A stretch of DNA of 60,000 nucleotides, from NCBI GenBank assembly GCA_949358305.1, contig OX442314.1, positions 40,372,581 through 40,432,580 on the forward strand, given 5' to 3'. Below, piece after piece: positions 38,866-49,679 of the stretch (positions are counted from its first letter, which is position 1; the number at the start of each line of letters is the position of its first letter). The translations under genes and the position numbers were made by a program. The notes beneath the pieces are model-generated. The model saw nothing but the letters and a program-made list of their open reading frames with translations, did no database searches and was not told the origin of the DNA. Source of the stretch: Strigamia acuminata. Taxonomy: Eukaryota > Arthropoda > Chilopoda > Geophilomorpha > Linotaeniidae.

Positions 38866-40087
38866 TTAATTACAACAAATGACGAACAAGAACAGGTTAG
38901 ACGAGGAATGTCTGCTCCTCGAAAGGGTTGCGGCCCTTCTAGTTTGGATTCCACGATGAGTTTTCAGGATGGGTTCGTGGGGCAAGTCGTTGAAAAAGGG
39001 GCGTCCTCGTATCATTTCGTACACATTGTACGACGCCAAGTACAGGTACGGCTGTTCCGTGTGGGCGCTTTCAACTTTTTCTTTCCAAAGAGCGAGAAGT
39101 GAGTGGTAAACACGTTGAAGTCGGCCGACCGCTTCGTCCCAGACATCGCACCGTACGTGGTAGCAAGGGTGAAGGGATTCGCCAGAAATTACTTGCTTTC
39201 GTGCCTTCTGGATTAATCGTTTGCTCGAGGTGTAGTCGTGAAAGTTGTTGGCGGCGCTCATAGCTGTTATGCTTTGATCGTAGAGAAATACAGCCACAGA
39301 CTGGATGGCCTGTCTGGCTCGCTGCATCTAACCGGCGGCTGTTTGTGGTTCCTCAAGATCCCGGTGTGGCAGTTGAATTGAGGTTGGGGATGGAATCGGG
39401 CCGATGCTCGGGCGAGGGCTGGGAATCGGGCTCAGCATGACGGAAGAGGCGATGGAGGGCAGCGGCGGTGCTTCTATTTCTTCTGTGACTGTGTCGGGCG
39501 GTCTTGGCATCCACTGACGTGGGGATATGTCGTTTCGTAGGTCAGTTTCAAATTGTAACTTTGCGGCAACCAAGTTCCGGTAATAGTCCGTTTCCGGAGC
39601 AGTTTACCGGTATGCATAACAGGGCATGCATTCCCCCACAGGCCCCGGTCATCCAACCGCATCCGGCGCACATGGGGCAGGTCTGGTATTTGGCGGTGTC
39701 GTGCCGTGTAACCTGATGTGCGATGCCCATCGCCACATCCTCTTGGCAGCGCTGTCGCCGTTTGTTGACGGCTCGAAGTTGTTCCAGGGTTGGACGACCA
39801 TTAACTGGCGGACTCAGAGTAAACGTTACATGACGCGTAGCGGGGGCAGGTGGATTTGTTGAAGGCTCGTGGTATTCGGAGGAGACTGAGGCGTTGTTTG
39901 TAGCAGAGGAGTGCGCAATTATTGGCGAATATGCCGACTGGAAGCGTGTATTAGAAAAAAAAGGTGTCGTGCTACACGCACGAACGTGAACGATACGTAT
40001 CGTATCGTTTGCGGAAATGGCGCGCGGTTTAAGACCGCTTATAAGCGCTGGCAAATAGCACCTAATGTGCTTTAAAGTGAAAAACAA
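38866..40087 (-). pseudogene. Gag-like CxxCxGxG protein family, member 2 (broken)
   Basis: The minus strand from 40087 gives RPTLEQLRAVNKRRQRCQED and YQTCPMCAGCGWMTGACGGM, then a slightly altered second motif (CIPVNCSGNG). A deletion and frame change near 39560 skip the linker. It resumes at NDISPRQWMPRPPDTVTEEI and reaches a TAG at 39330-39328 where member 3 has a Trp (AATW against AAG-stop). It continues in frame with RARQAIQSVAVFLYDQSITA, HPCYHVRCDVWDEAVGRLQR and YEMIRGRPFFNDLPHEPI. It is collinear with member 3 over nearly its whole length, so it is a diverged pseudogene copy. Confidence 0.7.
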
Positions 40088-40149
40088 TATTTTAAAATAA
40101 TAAAAACACTTTAATAATTCGAGAATACATTACATATTTGTGGAGAACA

Positions 40150-40812
40150 GCTAAGTTGCACATCGATGTGTGCAGCGCCATGTTGAATTAGACAATCCCA
40201 TTGCTTTCAGACGCAATTGTTCGGACAAGAGCTGTTCCGAGACTTTAGTTGGCGTAAAGTCAGCGTCAGGCCAATGGTATATCGCAAATGTTGTTTGCGA
40301 ATACTCAGGCGGTAAACATTTCAGGTATTGGTAGGCGTGATGAATCGCTGAAACCTCCTCGTTCACTTCCTTTAATTGGCGGACATAATGGTCTACCGAC
40401 CAATGAAATCAGGCATGTCTTCATTGTCCTCGAGGTGGAGATTTAAAAACTCCCACCGCATGGCTGCCTGGCGGGCTCTTGAACTTGGCGCATATATTTT
40501 TGCCAATGCATCCCATGCTTCCTTTGGGGTATTACAGGTGTCCAGGGCTGATCGCTTCGCCTCACTGACGCGAATGTAACTATGTCCAAGCGCTTTATCC
40601 TTCTTGGTCATGTAACGATCCTTCTCCTTCTCATTTAGGGTGGCCAAATGTTCTTGCTCCTTTTCCTCCGTAACATGTCGCCAGAGTCCTTCTGATTTCA
40701 GCAGTATACGCATGGACGTTTGCCATGATTCGTAATTGCCGACTCTTAGCACTGGAACTTTTCCGCCGGACGAATCAGCCGCTTTCTGCATAATTGGGCG
40801 AAAACTCGACAC
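40150..40812 (-). pseudogene. Copia gag (retrotransposon gag polyprotein) fragment, frameshifted
   Basis: The minus strand from ATG 40812 encodes LRVGNYESWQTSMRILLKSE, GLWRHVTEEKEQEHLATLNE, KALGHSYIRVSEAKRSALDT, TPKEAWDALAKIYAPSSRAR and LNLHLEDNEDMPDFIGR. After a frameshift near 40390 it continues with EEVSAIHHAYQYLKCLPPEY and SEQLLSEQLRLKAMG. This is the conserved helical Gag of Ty1/copia elements (Y-x-x-W, LW-x-x-V, A-x-x-AW-x-x-L, YLL-x-x-LP-type blocks). No LTR or pol is found beside it. Confidence 0.78.
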
Positions 40813-40969
40813 GTCGCGAAGAAAACCAAAAGCTCAGAGAATGGCACAAGAAAAACTGGTTCACTAAACGATGCACAATAAATGTCGCACTGAATCGGAG
40901 CACTTCACTTAAACTGTCCCTCGTGGTCCAAAGCGGATTGCCAAAATGGGGAGTCAATGCTAAAATTGA

Positions 40970-41810
40970 CTAATAACCTGTGACAAGTGTCCCCCTAACG
41001 TTCTATATGACCACCTGGGGTCGCGGAAATGCTAGGTGGCGCAGGGCTCAGCCTTGTCACAGAATACGATCGTAGCTTGGGCGGAATAGCCGAAGGGCTA
41101 CGACGATTCTAATATTGTTGTCGTTGAATTGAAAGTGGTGTTTTATAAGGCTAATATGAGGGAACGTGTATATATATATATATATATATATATTTGTTTA
41201 TACTTTAGACTTAACAGGTTCGGATTTGTTGGCCGGAATGGAAGGAGACTGGTTGTGACAGGTAAGTAATCGAGACCTTGCGTCGAACTGTCGTCATAGT
41301 TGCTTATTTCTACTATTTTTTAAACCGATGAACAAATTGATCTATATAATGGCTATATGTATATAAACAAAAACTTATATAAAAGAAAATACAGAGTATG
41401 AATGAAATATATCTATATTTTAAACGAGTTCATATAACTGAAAGAAAGACTGAGTTAAGAGAAAGGCTAACTAACGTTGGTGCGGGACGCACCTAATTAA
41501 TTGGTGGTGAATACAAACAGAACACACAAAGGAAAATATAGATTAAACACTGGATGTGAGCGTTACGTAAAATAAAGCTAGATAAACGTAAATAAACACT
41601 TGTAATCTTCAGGATTTTGCACATATATGCTTAAGTTGATGAATTGAAATGTTCGGCCAATGTTGAGTCTCTAAACCCGGATATATATCTAAACTTACGT
41701 GATATGGCAACTACAATACGGATTTCTCGGGGAAAGAGAGGGTAACACTAAAAAAAAAGAACTTAAAGTTAATACGAATTTCTTTGTCGCCGAAGGTCAC
41801 TTAATCTCCG
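40970..41810. other. AT-rich spacer with a TA microsatellite
   Basis: Contains (TA)n at about 41168-41192. TGTGACAAGTG at 40979 and TGTGACAGGT at 41253 look like LTR starts, but neither pairs with another copy in the window. Confidence 0.4.
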
Positions 41811-43472
41811 TTAGAAAAAGTGTTGCGCCCGCTGGCGGGGTGAAGTAGGGAGTGGGGGTGGAGCGACTAGCTCGAGCGTGTTGGTTCCCTCGCGCAAGTA
41901 ATTGATTGGTGGCTCGTCGGTCCATCCCGTGGCTTCAGGTCCTTCGTGGTTTGACAAGTTGAGTGGTTGAAGTGACAACGGCTGAGTTTCGAAAGATCGG
42001 TCGCTGGGGGAGTTTTCTCTCGCCATTCCTAATTGGTGGCCGTGCGTGACTTCCACGGCTTGTTGGAGATGCTTGATTTCCATTGTTAAAAGTCGATGTA
42101 CATCCGCGGGTCGCAAGCTCTGGGGCCCTTCAGCTTCTAATTCGACTTTAATCTGTCGGATTGGTTCAGTGGGTAGGTCGGTGAAACGTGGTCGTCCTCG
42201 CAGAGTTTCATATGTGTTGTAGGAAGCCAGGTAGAGCGATGGCTGGTCATCGTGGGCGCTCGGTATTTGATCTTTCCACAACTGAGCGAGTGGTTGGTAA
42301 ACGCATCGCAACCTGACCACGGCCTCATCCCAGACGTCGCATCTGACGTGGAAGCAAGGATGTAGTTGTTCGCTGGCCATTATCTGGTTTCGAGCGTCTC
42401 GGATAAGACGAATGTGAGGTCCGTAATCTTCAAATTCGTTGGCCGCTTGCATGGCCGCCCGGCTTTGATCATATAAAAACATTGCCACCGCTCTGATCGC
42501 CTGACGGGCGCGGTTCATCCACGTGGCAGCGGTGTTGGGCGCGTTCGTCTCCCAATTTGGCAGAGCAAGGCAGGGATGTTCGACAGTCGTCTGGGGGCTC
42601 GGTATCGGTGTGAGAGTGACGGGAGCGGCGAGGACAGGCATTGAGGCATTCTCTTCGGGCTCGTCGTTGGTTTCGAGCGGCCTAGCCATCCATTGACGGG
42701 GCGAAGCGTGTTCTTGCAAATCCGAGTCAAGTTGCAATCGGGCGGCGATCAGGTTGGCCGTGATAGTAGTGGTGAGTTCTGGCAAGTTTTTGGCTAGAGT
42801 GGCCGGCGATTCCGTGTGCGAGTTTCCGGCTGGGTCGGTGAATTTCTGGCAGGTGTTGCAAGTACTCCAGCGCCTCTTGCCATCGGCCAATGTGCCGGTT
42901 ATGGTGGCCTCGCGGATGTTGTTGCGCCAAGCACGATTTCGGGGCACAAATCCGTTTCCGGAACAGTTAAGGCATAGGGTGGCGTGCATGCCACCGCAGG
43001 CCCCGGCCATCCATCCACAGCCTGCACAAACCGGACAGGTTTGATACAGTGTGGTGTCGTGGCGCGTCACTTGATGCGCGATGCCGCGGGCCACATCTTC
43101 CTGGCATCGTTGGCGTCTCCGACTGGTGGCGCGAAGTTGTTCCAAGCTGGGCCTTGCACTAGTGGACGGTGGAAATGATAGTGTAGCTTGTCGTAGCGCC
43201 TCAGCAGGTTGGGCGGATAATGGCCGCTGTGTTCCCCGAGTTTGTTCCGCTGACTCAGGGTAGGCAGTGGTGACGTATCGGAATGCGCCACGGTTTCTCG
43301 CACGCGTCCTCGGGTCGGTTGAGGGCTCTCGTAATGATTGTAAATCAGACTCCACTTCGTCTGACCATCGAATGGGGGAGTGTGGGACTCCTCTCGTGGA
43401 AGAACGACCTCGTCCTCCTGAGCGTGTATTGGTTCGCATGGGAGCCATACTGTATTTGTGGTGCAAAACCAA
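41811..43472 (-). CDS. Gag-like CxxCxGxG protein family, member 3 (intact ORF)
   Basis: An uninterrupted minus-strand ORF of 553 codons (start at 43472, or more likely at MAPMRTNTRSGGRG, 43445). Order: an Arg/Ser-rich basic N-terminus; SLEQLRATSRRRQRCQEDVA; a paired zinc motif CPVCAGCGWMAGACGGM + CLNCSGNGF; a further CNTC; a Pro/Thr-rich linker (VTLTPIPSPQ); a helical domain (RARQAIRAVAMFLYDQSRAA ... HPCFHVRCDVWDEAVVRLRC ... YETLRGRPRFTDLPTEP); and an acidic/Pro-rich tail. The two CxxCxGxG units recall one zinc site of DnaJ, but there is no J domain. Members at 13.1-15.5, 38.9-40.1 and 30.4-31.1 kb share this order. Family not recognised; a retroelement Gag is the leading guess. This is the only member with a complete single-exon frame. 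Confidence 0.62.
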   Translation of the reverse strand: MVLHHKYSMAPMRTNTRSGGRGRSSTRGVPHSPIRWSDEVESDLQSLREPSTDPRTRARNRGAFRYVTTAYPESAEQTRGTQRPLSAQPAEALRQATLSFPPSTSARPSLEQLRATSRRRQRCQEDVARGIAHQVTRHDTTLYQTCPVCAGCGWMAGACGGMHATLCLNCSGNGFVPRNRAWRNNIREATITGTLADGKRRWSTCNTCQKFTDPAGNSHTESPATLAKNLPELTTTITANLIAARLQLDSDLQEHASPRQWMARPLETNDEPEENASMPVLAAPVTLTPIPSPQTTVEHPCLALPNWETNAPNTAATWMNRARQAIRAVAMFLYDQSRAAMQAANEFEDYGPHIRLIRDARNQIMASEQLHPCFHVRCDVWDEAVVRLRCVYQPLAQLWKDQIPSAHDDQPSLYLASYNTYETLRGRPRFTDLPTEPIRQIKVELEAEGPQSLRPADVHRLLTMEIKHLQQAVEVTHGHQLGMARENSPSDRSFETQPLSLQPLNLSNHEGPEATGWTDEPPINYLREGTNTLELVAPPPLPTSPRQRAQHFF

Positions 43473-45566
43473 AGAAAATATTAGTAATATTACTTCACTT
43501 AAGTCACTAGTTGTGAGATAATATTATCTGCTGATGAGGCAACACGCACCGGAATTTTATTAATATTAATATTAATATTAATATTAGATAAGTCTGGACA
43601 GCGCGTGGAAACTAGTTGGGAACTTATGTTCTTTTATATTTTCTAGGAATGAGGATAAATTGGTGGAACATGGATTTTAATTTATCCTGCGAGTTAAGGT
43701 TCGAATTTCTTTTAAACCTGAGTCACATGACCTTCTCCGCCCAATATGAGCAGTTATTGGCAAATTGGATGAGGAACGTCCTCTGGTGGCAATTTTTTGC
43801 TGGCGGCGCCATGTTTGAAGTCATAGACTCGGCAAAAATCTTTATATAAACTTGGGGGAAACGTGTGGGTGATCTGGGAATCAGTAGTGAAAATTGAGGT
43901 GGATGTTTTAAATCGTGGAAACTTATATTTAGTCACGGAGTGGAGTTTATATCGGATTAAGCTAATCGTGAGGCGAACGCGTCTCCGGCGTTTTATAATT
44001 TCGATAATCAAGATGTTTTGCATGCGGCGTATCAGCAAATAATTTTATTCATTAAATACAATGCTTTACTCACGCAAACAGAGATGATTATCGGAAAACA
44101 AAGGAACGCGTAACGGAGTCGGTAATCTGATCGGTCGGCGTGTAGATGGAACTTATTCTGAAAAAATACCAAAATTCATATTTGATGCATCGAAGAAGGT
44201 GCGGAGGACAGAACGATCCTTTGATGTTCTAGAAAACACTTTACGTACTTATTTCGGAAAGTTTTTGGGTGTAAAGGGAGAAGTTGGATTTAAGGCACAA
44301 TGGATGCTGGCGTTCTCGTAGGTTTAAGACGAACAAGTGTCTTGATTATCGCTAGGATTGATGGGTATCGTGGTTGGAGGGCCCAACTAATGACGTCACG
44401 TAATATGATTGTGCAGTGTGAATTACGAGAGTATGTGACTATGGAAATTATTTACTATCGTGGTTTAAATAAACTGAGGGCGTAGATAATGCGTGAAACA
44501 GCGTATGGCTGATTATAACTTGCATTCTCCATGAATGTTTGATTTACAAAAATCCTATTTAGTTTGGAGAGTGGGAGCGAAGGTTGAATTTCTCGGTATG
44601 TAGTTGTTAGGCTGAGAATATATGACGTCACTTGTGAACGGTTCGAAATGGTTGGAATAAGTCGGATGCTGGGACACCGCTCGTTTCCAATTTCTTCGCT
44701 AGTTAGTGAAGTTGGACTCGGAAAACAAGGGAGTTTGACTTCTAGTGTTTCAACCGAAATATGGAACTTTGCTCGCGTGTGAATTAAGTGAATTAGTGCT
44801 TGTGCTTCATTATATGTTGGATTAATTATGACTTAGGAAATGTGAGTATTGATCTGTTTTTGTTTGTTCGGTTTTCATTTTAATTTGGGGGGAGGTGATG
44901 TGATTTATTAGTGTAATTATTCAAGTGTTTTGTAACATTTTTCGGGCTTCTTTTTACGTTTGGTTATTTTTGGTGTATCGGTAATTTGTTTGAAGTTTAA
45001 TCGGATGACGATCTTTTTGTTACTTTCGACTTTAAGTGTTTTTAAATGATAGGGGTTGAAGATTAAATTTTTAGCGTGCATGTGTGAAATCCGGGGTTTT
45101 GTTTCGTGTTATTTAGGTCAAGTGTAGTGGGTCTTAATTCTTCGAACTCGGGTTGGAGTTTTATCGGATTAAAGTTAGGGATATGGATAAACTTCAGAGT
45201 GATTTGTTTATCGGAGATTTATTGAATTGTTAAGCGTTATTGATGTTTAATGAAATAATAAGGGTAGGCCCAGGTAAGCAATTTATTAGTTTGTTGAATA
45301 GCGTTCTTAGTCTGATTTATGTTACGTGTTTGGTTCTGTCAAACTAATTATTATTTGGGGTCATGAAAAGGGTAATTTACGCGGAATTAAAATTTGTTGT
45401 GTGTTTAAGAAGTTTAGACAGGTGTGAAATGCAGTTTTGACAATGAGTATGGAACTTTGGATTTATTTTAGGGAAATAAGTGTTAGCTAAATTTCCTCGA
45501 GTGGGTATTAATTTCTATTTTGATTGATAAATGTTTTGAAAACTTCGTTAATGTGTCCGAAGTGAT
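43473..45566. other. 2.1-kb non-coding stretch between the gag-like gene and gypsy pol
   Basis: No supported ORF. A short ATTAAT-type tandem repeat lies at about 43558-43586. A purine tract (GGGGGGAGG at 44886-44894) followed by TGATGTG has LTR-junction character, but on the plus strand, opposite to the gypsy element. No copy of the 52972 LTR sequence is found here. Confidence 0.4.
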
Positions 45567-48500
45567 TTATTCGTGTGATCCACATGATCTTAAAAAGGTG
45601 GTTAAATGTTGGACAAAGTCTTGACTGTATTTTGTATTCGGAATGCGTGCGCGTTTGGAAATTCGTGTGTCTCTACTAATCGATTTACGTTTTCGTGTAG
45701 GTTTGGGTTTTTTATTTTCCCTTTGTGTGGGAGTGTTATCTTCTAATGAAATTGTGGGTTTTGGAACATTTTCATCTAATATCCAGTCAGGGGTTTGGTG
45801 TATTTTGTCGGTAGCATGAGTTTGTGTTTCCGTCCATATTTCTGCCGGGTAAAGTGGAATGTAGGGTGTTAGGTGTTTTATATTTATACTTGGTTCAATT
45901 GAACCATTATCCATATGTTCTAGGCGGAAAGCGCTTTCTCCTAAAACTTTTGTGATTTTCCACGGTCCGTCCCGAACTTCGGCGAGTTTGGCGGAAAATT
46001 GGCTTTCGGCGTTGGACAAGTGATGTGTTTTCTTCCACACCAGGTCGTTTAGTTCAAATGAACAAATCCTATATTTTTTATTATGTACGTTTCTATGTTT
46101 TTCGTAGTTTTGTTGTATTTTCCTGTACATAGTTTCGTGGGCTAATTTAATTGTTGATAAGATTCGGGTTAAATATTCATGGGGATTGTTAATGTCAAGT
46201 TTGGGTGTATTTGAGGCAATTAGGGGGTTCCAAGGTGGAGTGACGATGCGTCCAGTGCACAGAAGCATCGGAGAACTTCCGGTTGCAGCTGACACTGCGG
46301 TCCTCATTGCATATGCAAAGTCATGGACATATTTATGCCAATTTTTGTGAATGTCGGTGAAAATTGCCACTAAAATTTTGATATCTCTGTTTGCACGTTC
46401 TGTAGGATTAGAAGGTGGGTTATACGGGCTTATATAAGCAGTTTGTATGTTTTGTCGCTTGCAGAATCGTTTAAAAATGTTATAAATAAATTGTGGGCCA
46501 TTGTCTGAGATGATTTTAGACGGAGAACCGTGCCGACAAGATACTTCGTGAAGTTTTTCGGTTATTATTTCGGCAGATGCAGTGTGTAACGGAAATAGCT
46601 CTACATATTTTGTACAATTATCGATTATGACTAAAAGCCACTTGAACTTATTTCCAGGCTTGGGTCCAATAAGGTCGAGTGATACAGTTTCCCAAGGAGT
46701 TGTCATATTGTGAGCCAAGTATTCGCCAGCGATTGGTTTTCTCTGTATTGGTTTATAAGTCTGACAGTGAGCGCAGCTTCTAACATATCCTTTGACATCT
46801 CGTGACATTCCTTTCCAAAAATATATCATTTTAGCACGATGAATTGTTCTAGCTATACCTGCATGTCCGGACATCAAATGATTGTGACATGCAAATAATG
46901 CTCGTTTAATTAAACTTTTAGGAATTACAGTTTTAAATCCTGCACCAGTATCTTGTAATTCTTCCTCAAATGTGGGTGCGAAAAATACTAACAAATCCTC
47001 TGTCATTAGATAGCCTTTGATTTTAGCTTTAAAATCATTAACATGAGTTCTTGAATCAATAGGGAGTTTTCCTGTATTTAGATATTGTATAATATTATAT
47101 AATTCGGGCTCTGCGCGTTGAGCATTAATTATTTCGTTTTTTGTTGGGGGGACTACGCTTAAAGCTTCAGTCATTGCACTGAGTAGGGTTTCTTGTGTTG
47201 TAGTTCCATCTTGTTTTCCTTTAATTTCTTCCTTTATTTCTCCATCCTCTGCCCCCAGTGTGTTAATTATAAATTTATTTGAATTTTGAATTAAACACAA
47301 TTTTTCTTTTTCAGGTGAGTTGCAAGATGGAGTTGTAGTGACATTCTTTATCCAGTCAGGCCAGTATTGTTTGAATTCGAGGGGTTCCATGTGATCTGTT
47401 GGCGGGATATGTGGATCATCCAATGGGGCTCTTGATAATGCGTCGGCGATTTGATTGTATTTCCCCTGGCGGTACTCAATCTTGAAGGGGCCACATTGCA
47501 GCTTCACTGCCCACCTTCCAAAGCGTCCAGATGGTTCTGGTGTTGACATCAACCATTTTAATGCCTGTGCATCTGATTCTAATCGGAATGTCGTGTATTC
47601 GACGAAGGGGCGGAAACGTTCAACGGCCCAAACGACGGCTAAGCACTCTAGTTCCGGCGTTGAGTATCTAATCTCGGCTCCTTTTAGCACTCTGCTTGCA
47701 TAAGCAACTGGTTTGAGCACGAGTTTGTCGTTGATCTTGACCTCTTGGAGCAAGACTCCGCCCAAACCGATTCCACTTGCGTCGGTTTGGATCACAAAAG
47801 GCTTATCCAGGTCGGGTCGATGTAAACATCCGTCTTCCATTAGTTTGTCTTTTAATAAGTTGAATGCATTTCCCTCCTCACTTCCCCAAATGAAGTCTAG
47901 ATTTTTCCTTGTCAGTTTGGAGAGTGGTCTTGCGATGGTGGCGTAGTTGGGTACAAATTTTCGCAGATATCCCGTTAGGCCTAAGAAGCGTTGCACTTCT
48001 TTTACCGTGGTGGGTTGCGGGAAGTTCTTGATAGCGGTCAATTTGGAGTCATCGGCCTTGATTTCTTTTTCAGTGATGAGAAATCCAAGGAATTTGATTT
48101 CCTTTCTTCCGAATTTCGATTTTGATTTACTAACTGTGAGTCCTGCTTGGTGGAGAAGTTTCAGTACTTGTTTAACATGACCTAAATGTTCCTCCCATGT
48201 TTTAGAAAATATAATAACGTCGTCTAAATAAACTAGGCATATTGTTCCAAGAATGGGTTGTAGAATCTTTTCCATAAGTTTCTGGAATGTCGATGGCGCG
48301 TTGCATAAGCCAAACGGCATTCTCTTGAATTGCATCTTCCCTTTGGGCGTATAAAAGGCTGTGTATTGTTTGCTGTCGTCCTTTAGCTTGACTTGATAAT
48401 AACCTTTGACATGGTCCATACTGGTGAAATATTTGGCGTTTCCCAAATACATTGTCATCACCGAGATGTCGGGCATTACTGCTGCGTCAATGACTGTTTG

Positions 48501-49679
48501 CGCGTTGATATTTCGGTAGTCTATGCAGAGTCGGTAGCTTCCATCGGGTTTGGGTACGATTAAGGAATGACTAACATACGGGCCGGTCGCAGGCTCCAGT
48601 AAATTCAAATCTTCTAATTCTTTCACCAATTTGATCATAATTGTTTTCTTTTGGGGGTTATACATTCGATAGCCGCTCCGGGAAGGCTCTCCCTTGAGGA
48701 TTATCTCATGTTCGATTAAATCAGTGCACCCAGGTAGGTCGCTAAATACCTCACTAACGCTTTCGAGCACTGCCTTTAATGCAGCTCGTTGTTTGCAGTC
48801 ACAGTGGGAGGTTTCAACCAGTTTGTCGCTCCAACTTAATGTATCGTTTTTGTCTGTAGGAAGTTGGGGTGTTAAAGGGGTGGTTGCGCTTAAGAGTGGG
48901 TTAGTTGTTGGATCTGGAAGGTCAGTTGTAGTCTCATTTGAGTCAACTAAAGGGGATGCGCTGTTACTAGTTTTATTATGCTGGGTTTGTAAAGAATTTA
49001 AGCATAGATTGTTAATTTTATCTATTATTTGCGCGTTTGCGTAAGGGATAATGATTGTGGGTTTATCACCACATCTGCATTCTTGTTTATCAGGTCGTAA
49101 ATAGAGTTTAGTCTTGCGCATAAAATTATGGCCAATTATGACGTCTTTTACGTCGTCAGGTAATATTATAAAAGTGAAAGGTGTGAAATTGTTGTGCCAC
49201 TGCACTGTCAAATTTACTTTGCCAATTGGTTTATGAATTATTCCGGCAGCAGCAATTTTAATATTGCTTTTAATCGGACTAATTCTATTTTCAGTTACGC
49301 CTAGAAAGGGGAGTAATTGTTCACCGATAAAACAAGAGGTAGCGCCGGTGTCCATCAAAGCTATGGCGGGCTTACCATCCAATTTTATCGCAATACGCGC
49401 TTGGTCTGTGACCTCGGAAGTATTTAAAGTCATTAAGCGCGATTTAATTACTATATCTTTAGTCGCGGGAAATAGCGGAAAAAGGAAAAAGGGATTTTCT
49501 TTAACGTTAATTTCTGTAGCGGACAGTAATTGATGGGTTATAGGTTCAAGCGTAATTTCATTTGAAATTTCTTTGATTTCATTCAAATCTATTTTCTTTA
49601 TTAAATTGTTCGTTCCGATTAGTTGGAGCTGGAGGCTTTGTTGTTCAGCCCCGCGCATAAGTTTTTTAACACGGGACAA
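45567..49679 (-). CDS. Gypsy Pol polyprotein (protease, reverse transcriptase, RNase H, integrase)
   Basis: 1370 codons without a stop. Protease: IALMDTGATSCFIG (active-site D110). Reverse transcriptase: YRLCIDYRNINAQTV, MPFGLCNAPSTFQKLMEKIL and CLVYLDDVIIFSK (YLDD at 484-487). RNase H: VIQTDASGIGLGGVLLQ (D633). Integrase: a zinc motif H-x4-H...CAHCQTYKP, then VSLDLIGP, ISDNGPQF and NPTERANRDIK, which hold the D,D-35-E residues. C-terminus: GPWKITKVLGESAFRLE, the GPY/F module, and a basic tail. The first codons overlap gag in another frame; translation would enter through the shift site at 49667-49661 rather than by its own start. All catalytic residues I can locate are present, so this pol could be functional. 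Confidence 0.93.
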   Translation of the reverse strand: MSRVKKLMRGAEQQSLQLQLIGTNNLIKKIDLNEIKEISNEITLEPITHQLLSATEINVKENPFFLFPLFPATKDIVIKSRLMTLNTSEVTDQARIAIKLDGKPAIALMDTGATSCFIGEQLLPFLGVTENRISPIKSNIKIAAAGIIHKPIGKVNLTVQWHNNFTPFTFIILPDDVKDVIIGHNFMRKTKLYLRPDKQECRCGDKPTIIIPYANAQIIDKINNLCLNSLQTQHNKTSNSASPLVDSNETTTDLPDPTTNPLLSATTPLTPQLPTDKNDTLSWSDKLVETSHCDCKQRAALKAVLESVSEVFSDLPGCTDLIEHEIILKGEPSRSGYRMYNPQKKTIMIKLVKELEDLNLLEPATGPYVSHSLIVPKPDGSYRLCIDYRNINAQTVIDAAVMPDISVMTMYLGNAKYFTSMDHVKGYYQVKLKDDSKQYTAFYTPKGKMQFKRMPFGLCNAPSTFQKLMEKILQPILGTICLVYLDDVIIFSKTWEEHLGHVKQVLKLLHQAGLTVSKSKSKFGRKEIKFLGFLITEKEIKADDSKLTAIKNFPQPTTVKEVQRFLGLTGYLRKFVPNYATIARPLSKLTRKNLDFIWGSEEGNAFNLLKDKLMEDGCLHRPDLDKPFVIQTDASGIGLGGVLLQEVKINDKLVLKPVAYASRVLKGAEIRYSTPELECLAVVWAVERFRPFVEYTTFRLESDAQALKWLMSTPEPSGRFGRWAVKLQCGPFKIEYRQGKYNQIADALSRAPLDDPHIPPTDHMEPLEFKQYWPDWIKNVTTTPSCNSPEKEKLCLIQNSNKFIINTLGAEDGEIKEEIKGKQDGTTTQETLLSAMTEALSVVPPTKNEIINAQRAEPELYNIIQYLNTGKLPIDSRTHVNDFKAKIKGYLMTEDLLVFFAPTFEEELQDTGAGFKTVIPKSLIKRALFACHNHLMSGHAGIARTIHRAKMIYFWKGMSRDVKGYVRSCAHCQTYKPIQRKPIAGEYLAHNMTTPWETVSLDLIGPKPGNKFKWLLVIIDNCTKYVELFPLHTASAEIITEKLHEVSCRHGSPSKIISDNGPQFIYNIFKRFCKRQNIQTAYISPYNPPSNPTERANRDIKILVAIFTDIHKNWHKYVHDFAYAMRTAVSAATGSSPMLLCTGRIVTPPWNPLIASNTPKLDINNPHEYLTRILSTIKLAHETMYRKIQQNYEKHRNVHNKKYRICSFELNDLVWKKTHHLSNAESQFSAKLAEVRDGPWKITKVLGESAFRLEHMDNGSIEPSINIKHLTPYIPLYPAEIWTETQTHATDKIHQTPDWILDENVPKPTISLEDNTPTQRENKKPKPTRKRKSISRDTRISKRARIPNTKYSQDFVQHLTTFLRSCGSHE
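49661..49667 (-). promoter_or_regulatory. Gag-pol -1 ribosomal frameshift site (A AAA AAC)
   Basis: On the minus strand the zinc-knuckle frame reads GTG TTA AAA AAC, which contains the canonical slippery heptamer A-AAA-AAC in the correct phase. Slipping back one base gives GTT AAA AAA CTT ATG, exactly the frame of pol. A downstream pseudoknot is likely but not verified. Confidence 0.72.

Noticed and set aside
40979-41260. A short LTR pair (TGTGACAAGTG ... TGTGACAGGT)
   Set aside because: The similarity does not extend beyond about 8-10 bp and there is no matching partner or target duplication.
41811-43472. Envelope-like third ORF of the 45-54 kb gypsy element
   Set aside because: Same strand and downstream, but it has no signal peptide, transmembrane segment or furin site. 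Its relatives elsewhere in the window are not next to gypsy pol, and 2 kb of non-coding DNA intervenes.
44886-44900. Polypurine tract and LTR start for the gypsy element
   Set aside because: GGGGGGAGG then TGATGTG lies on the plus strand, opposite to the element, and the following sequence matches no other copy in the window.
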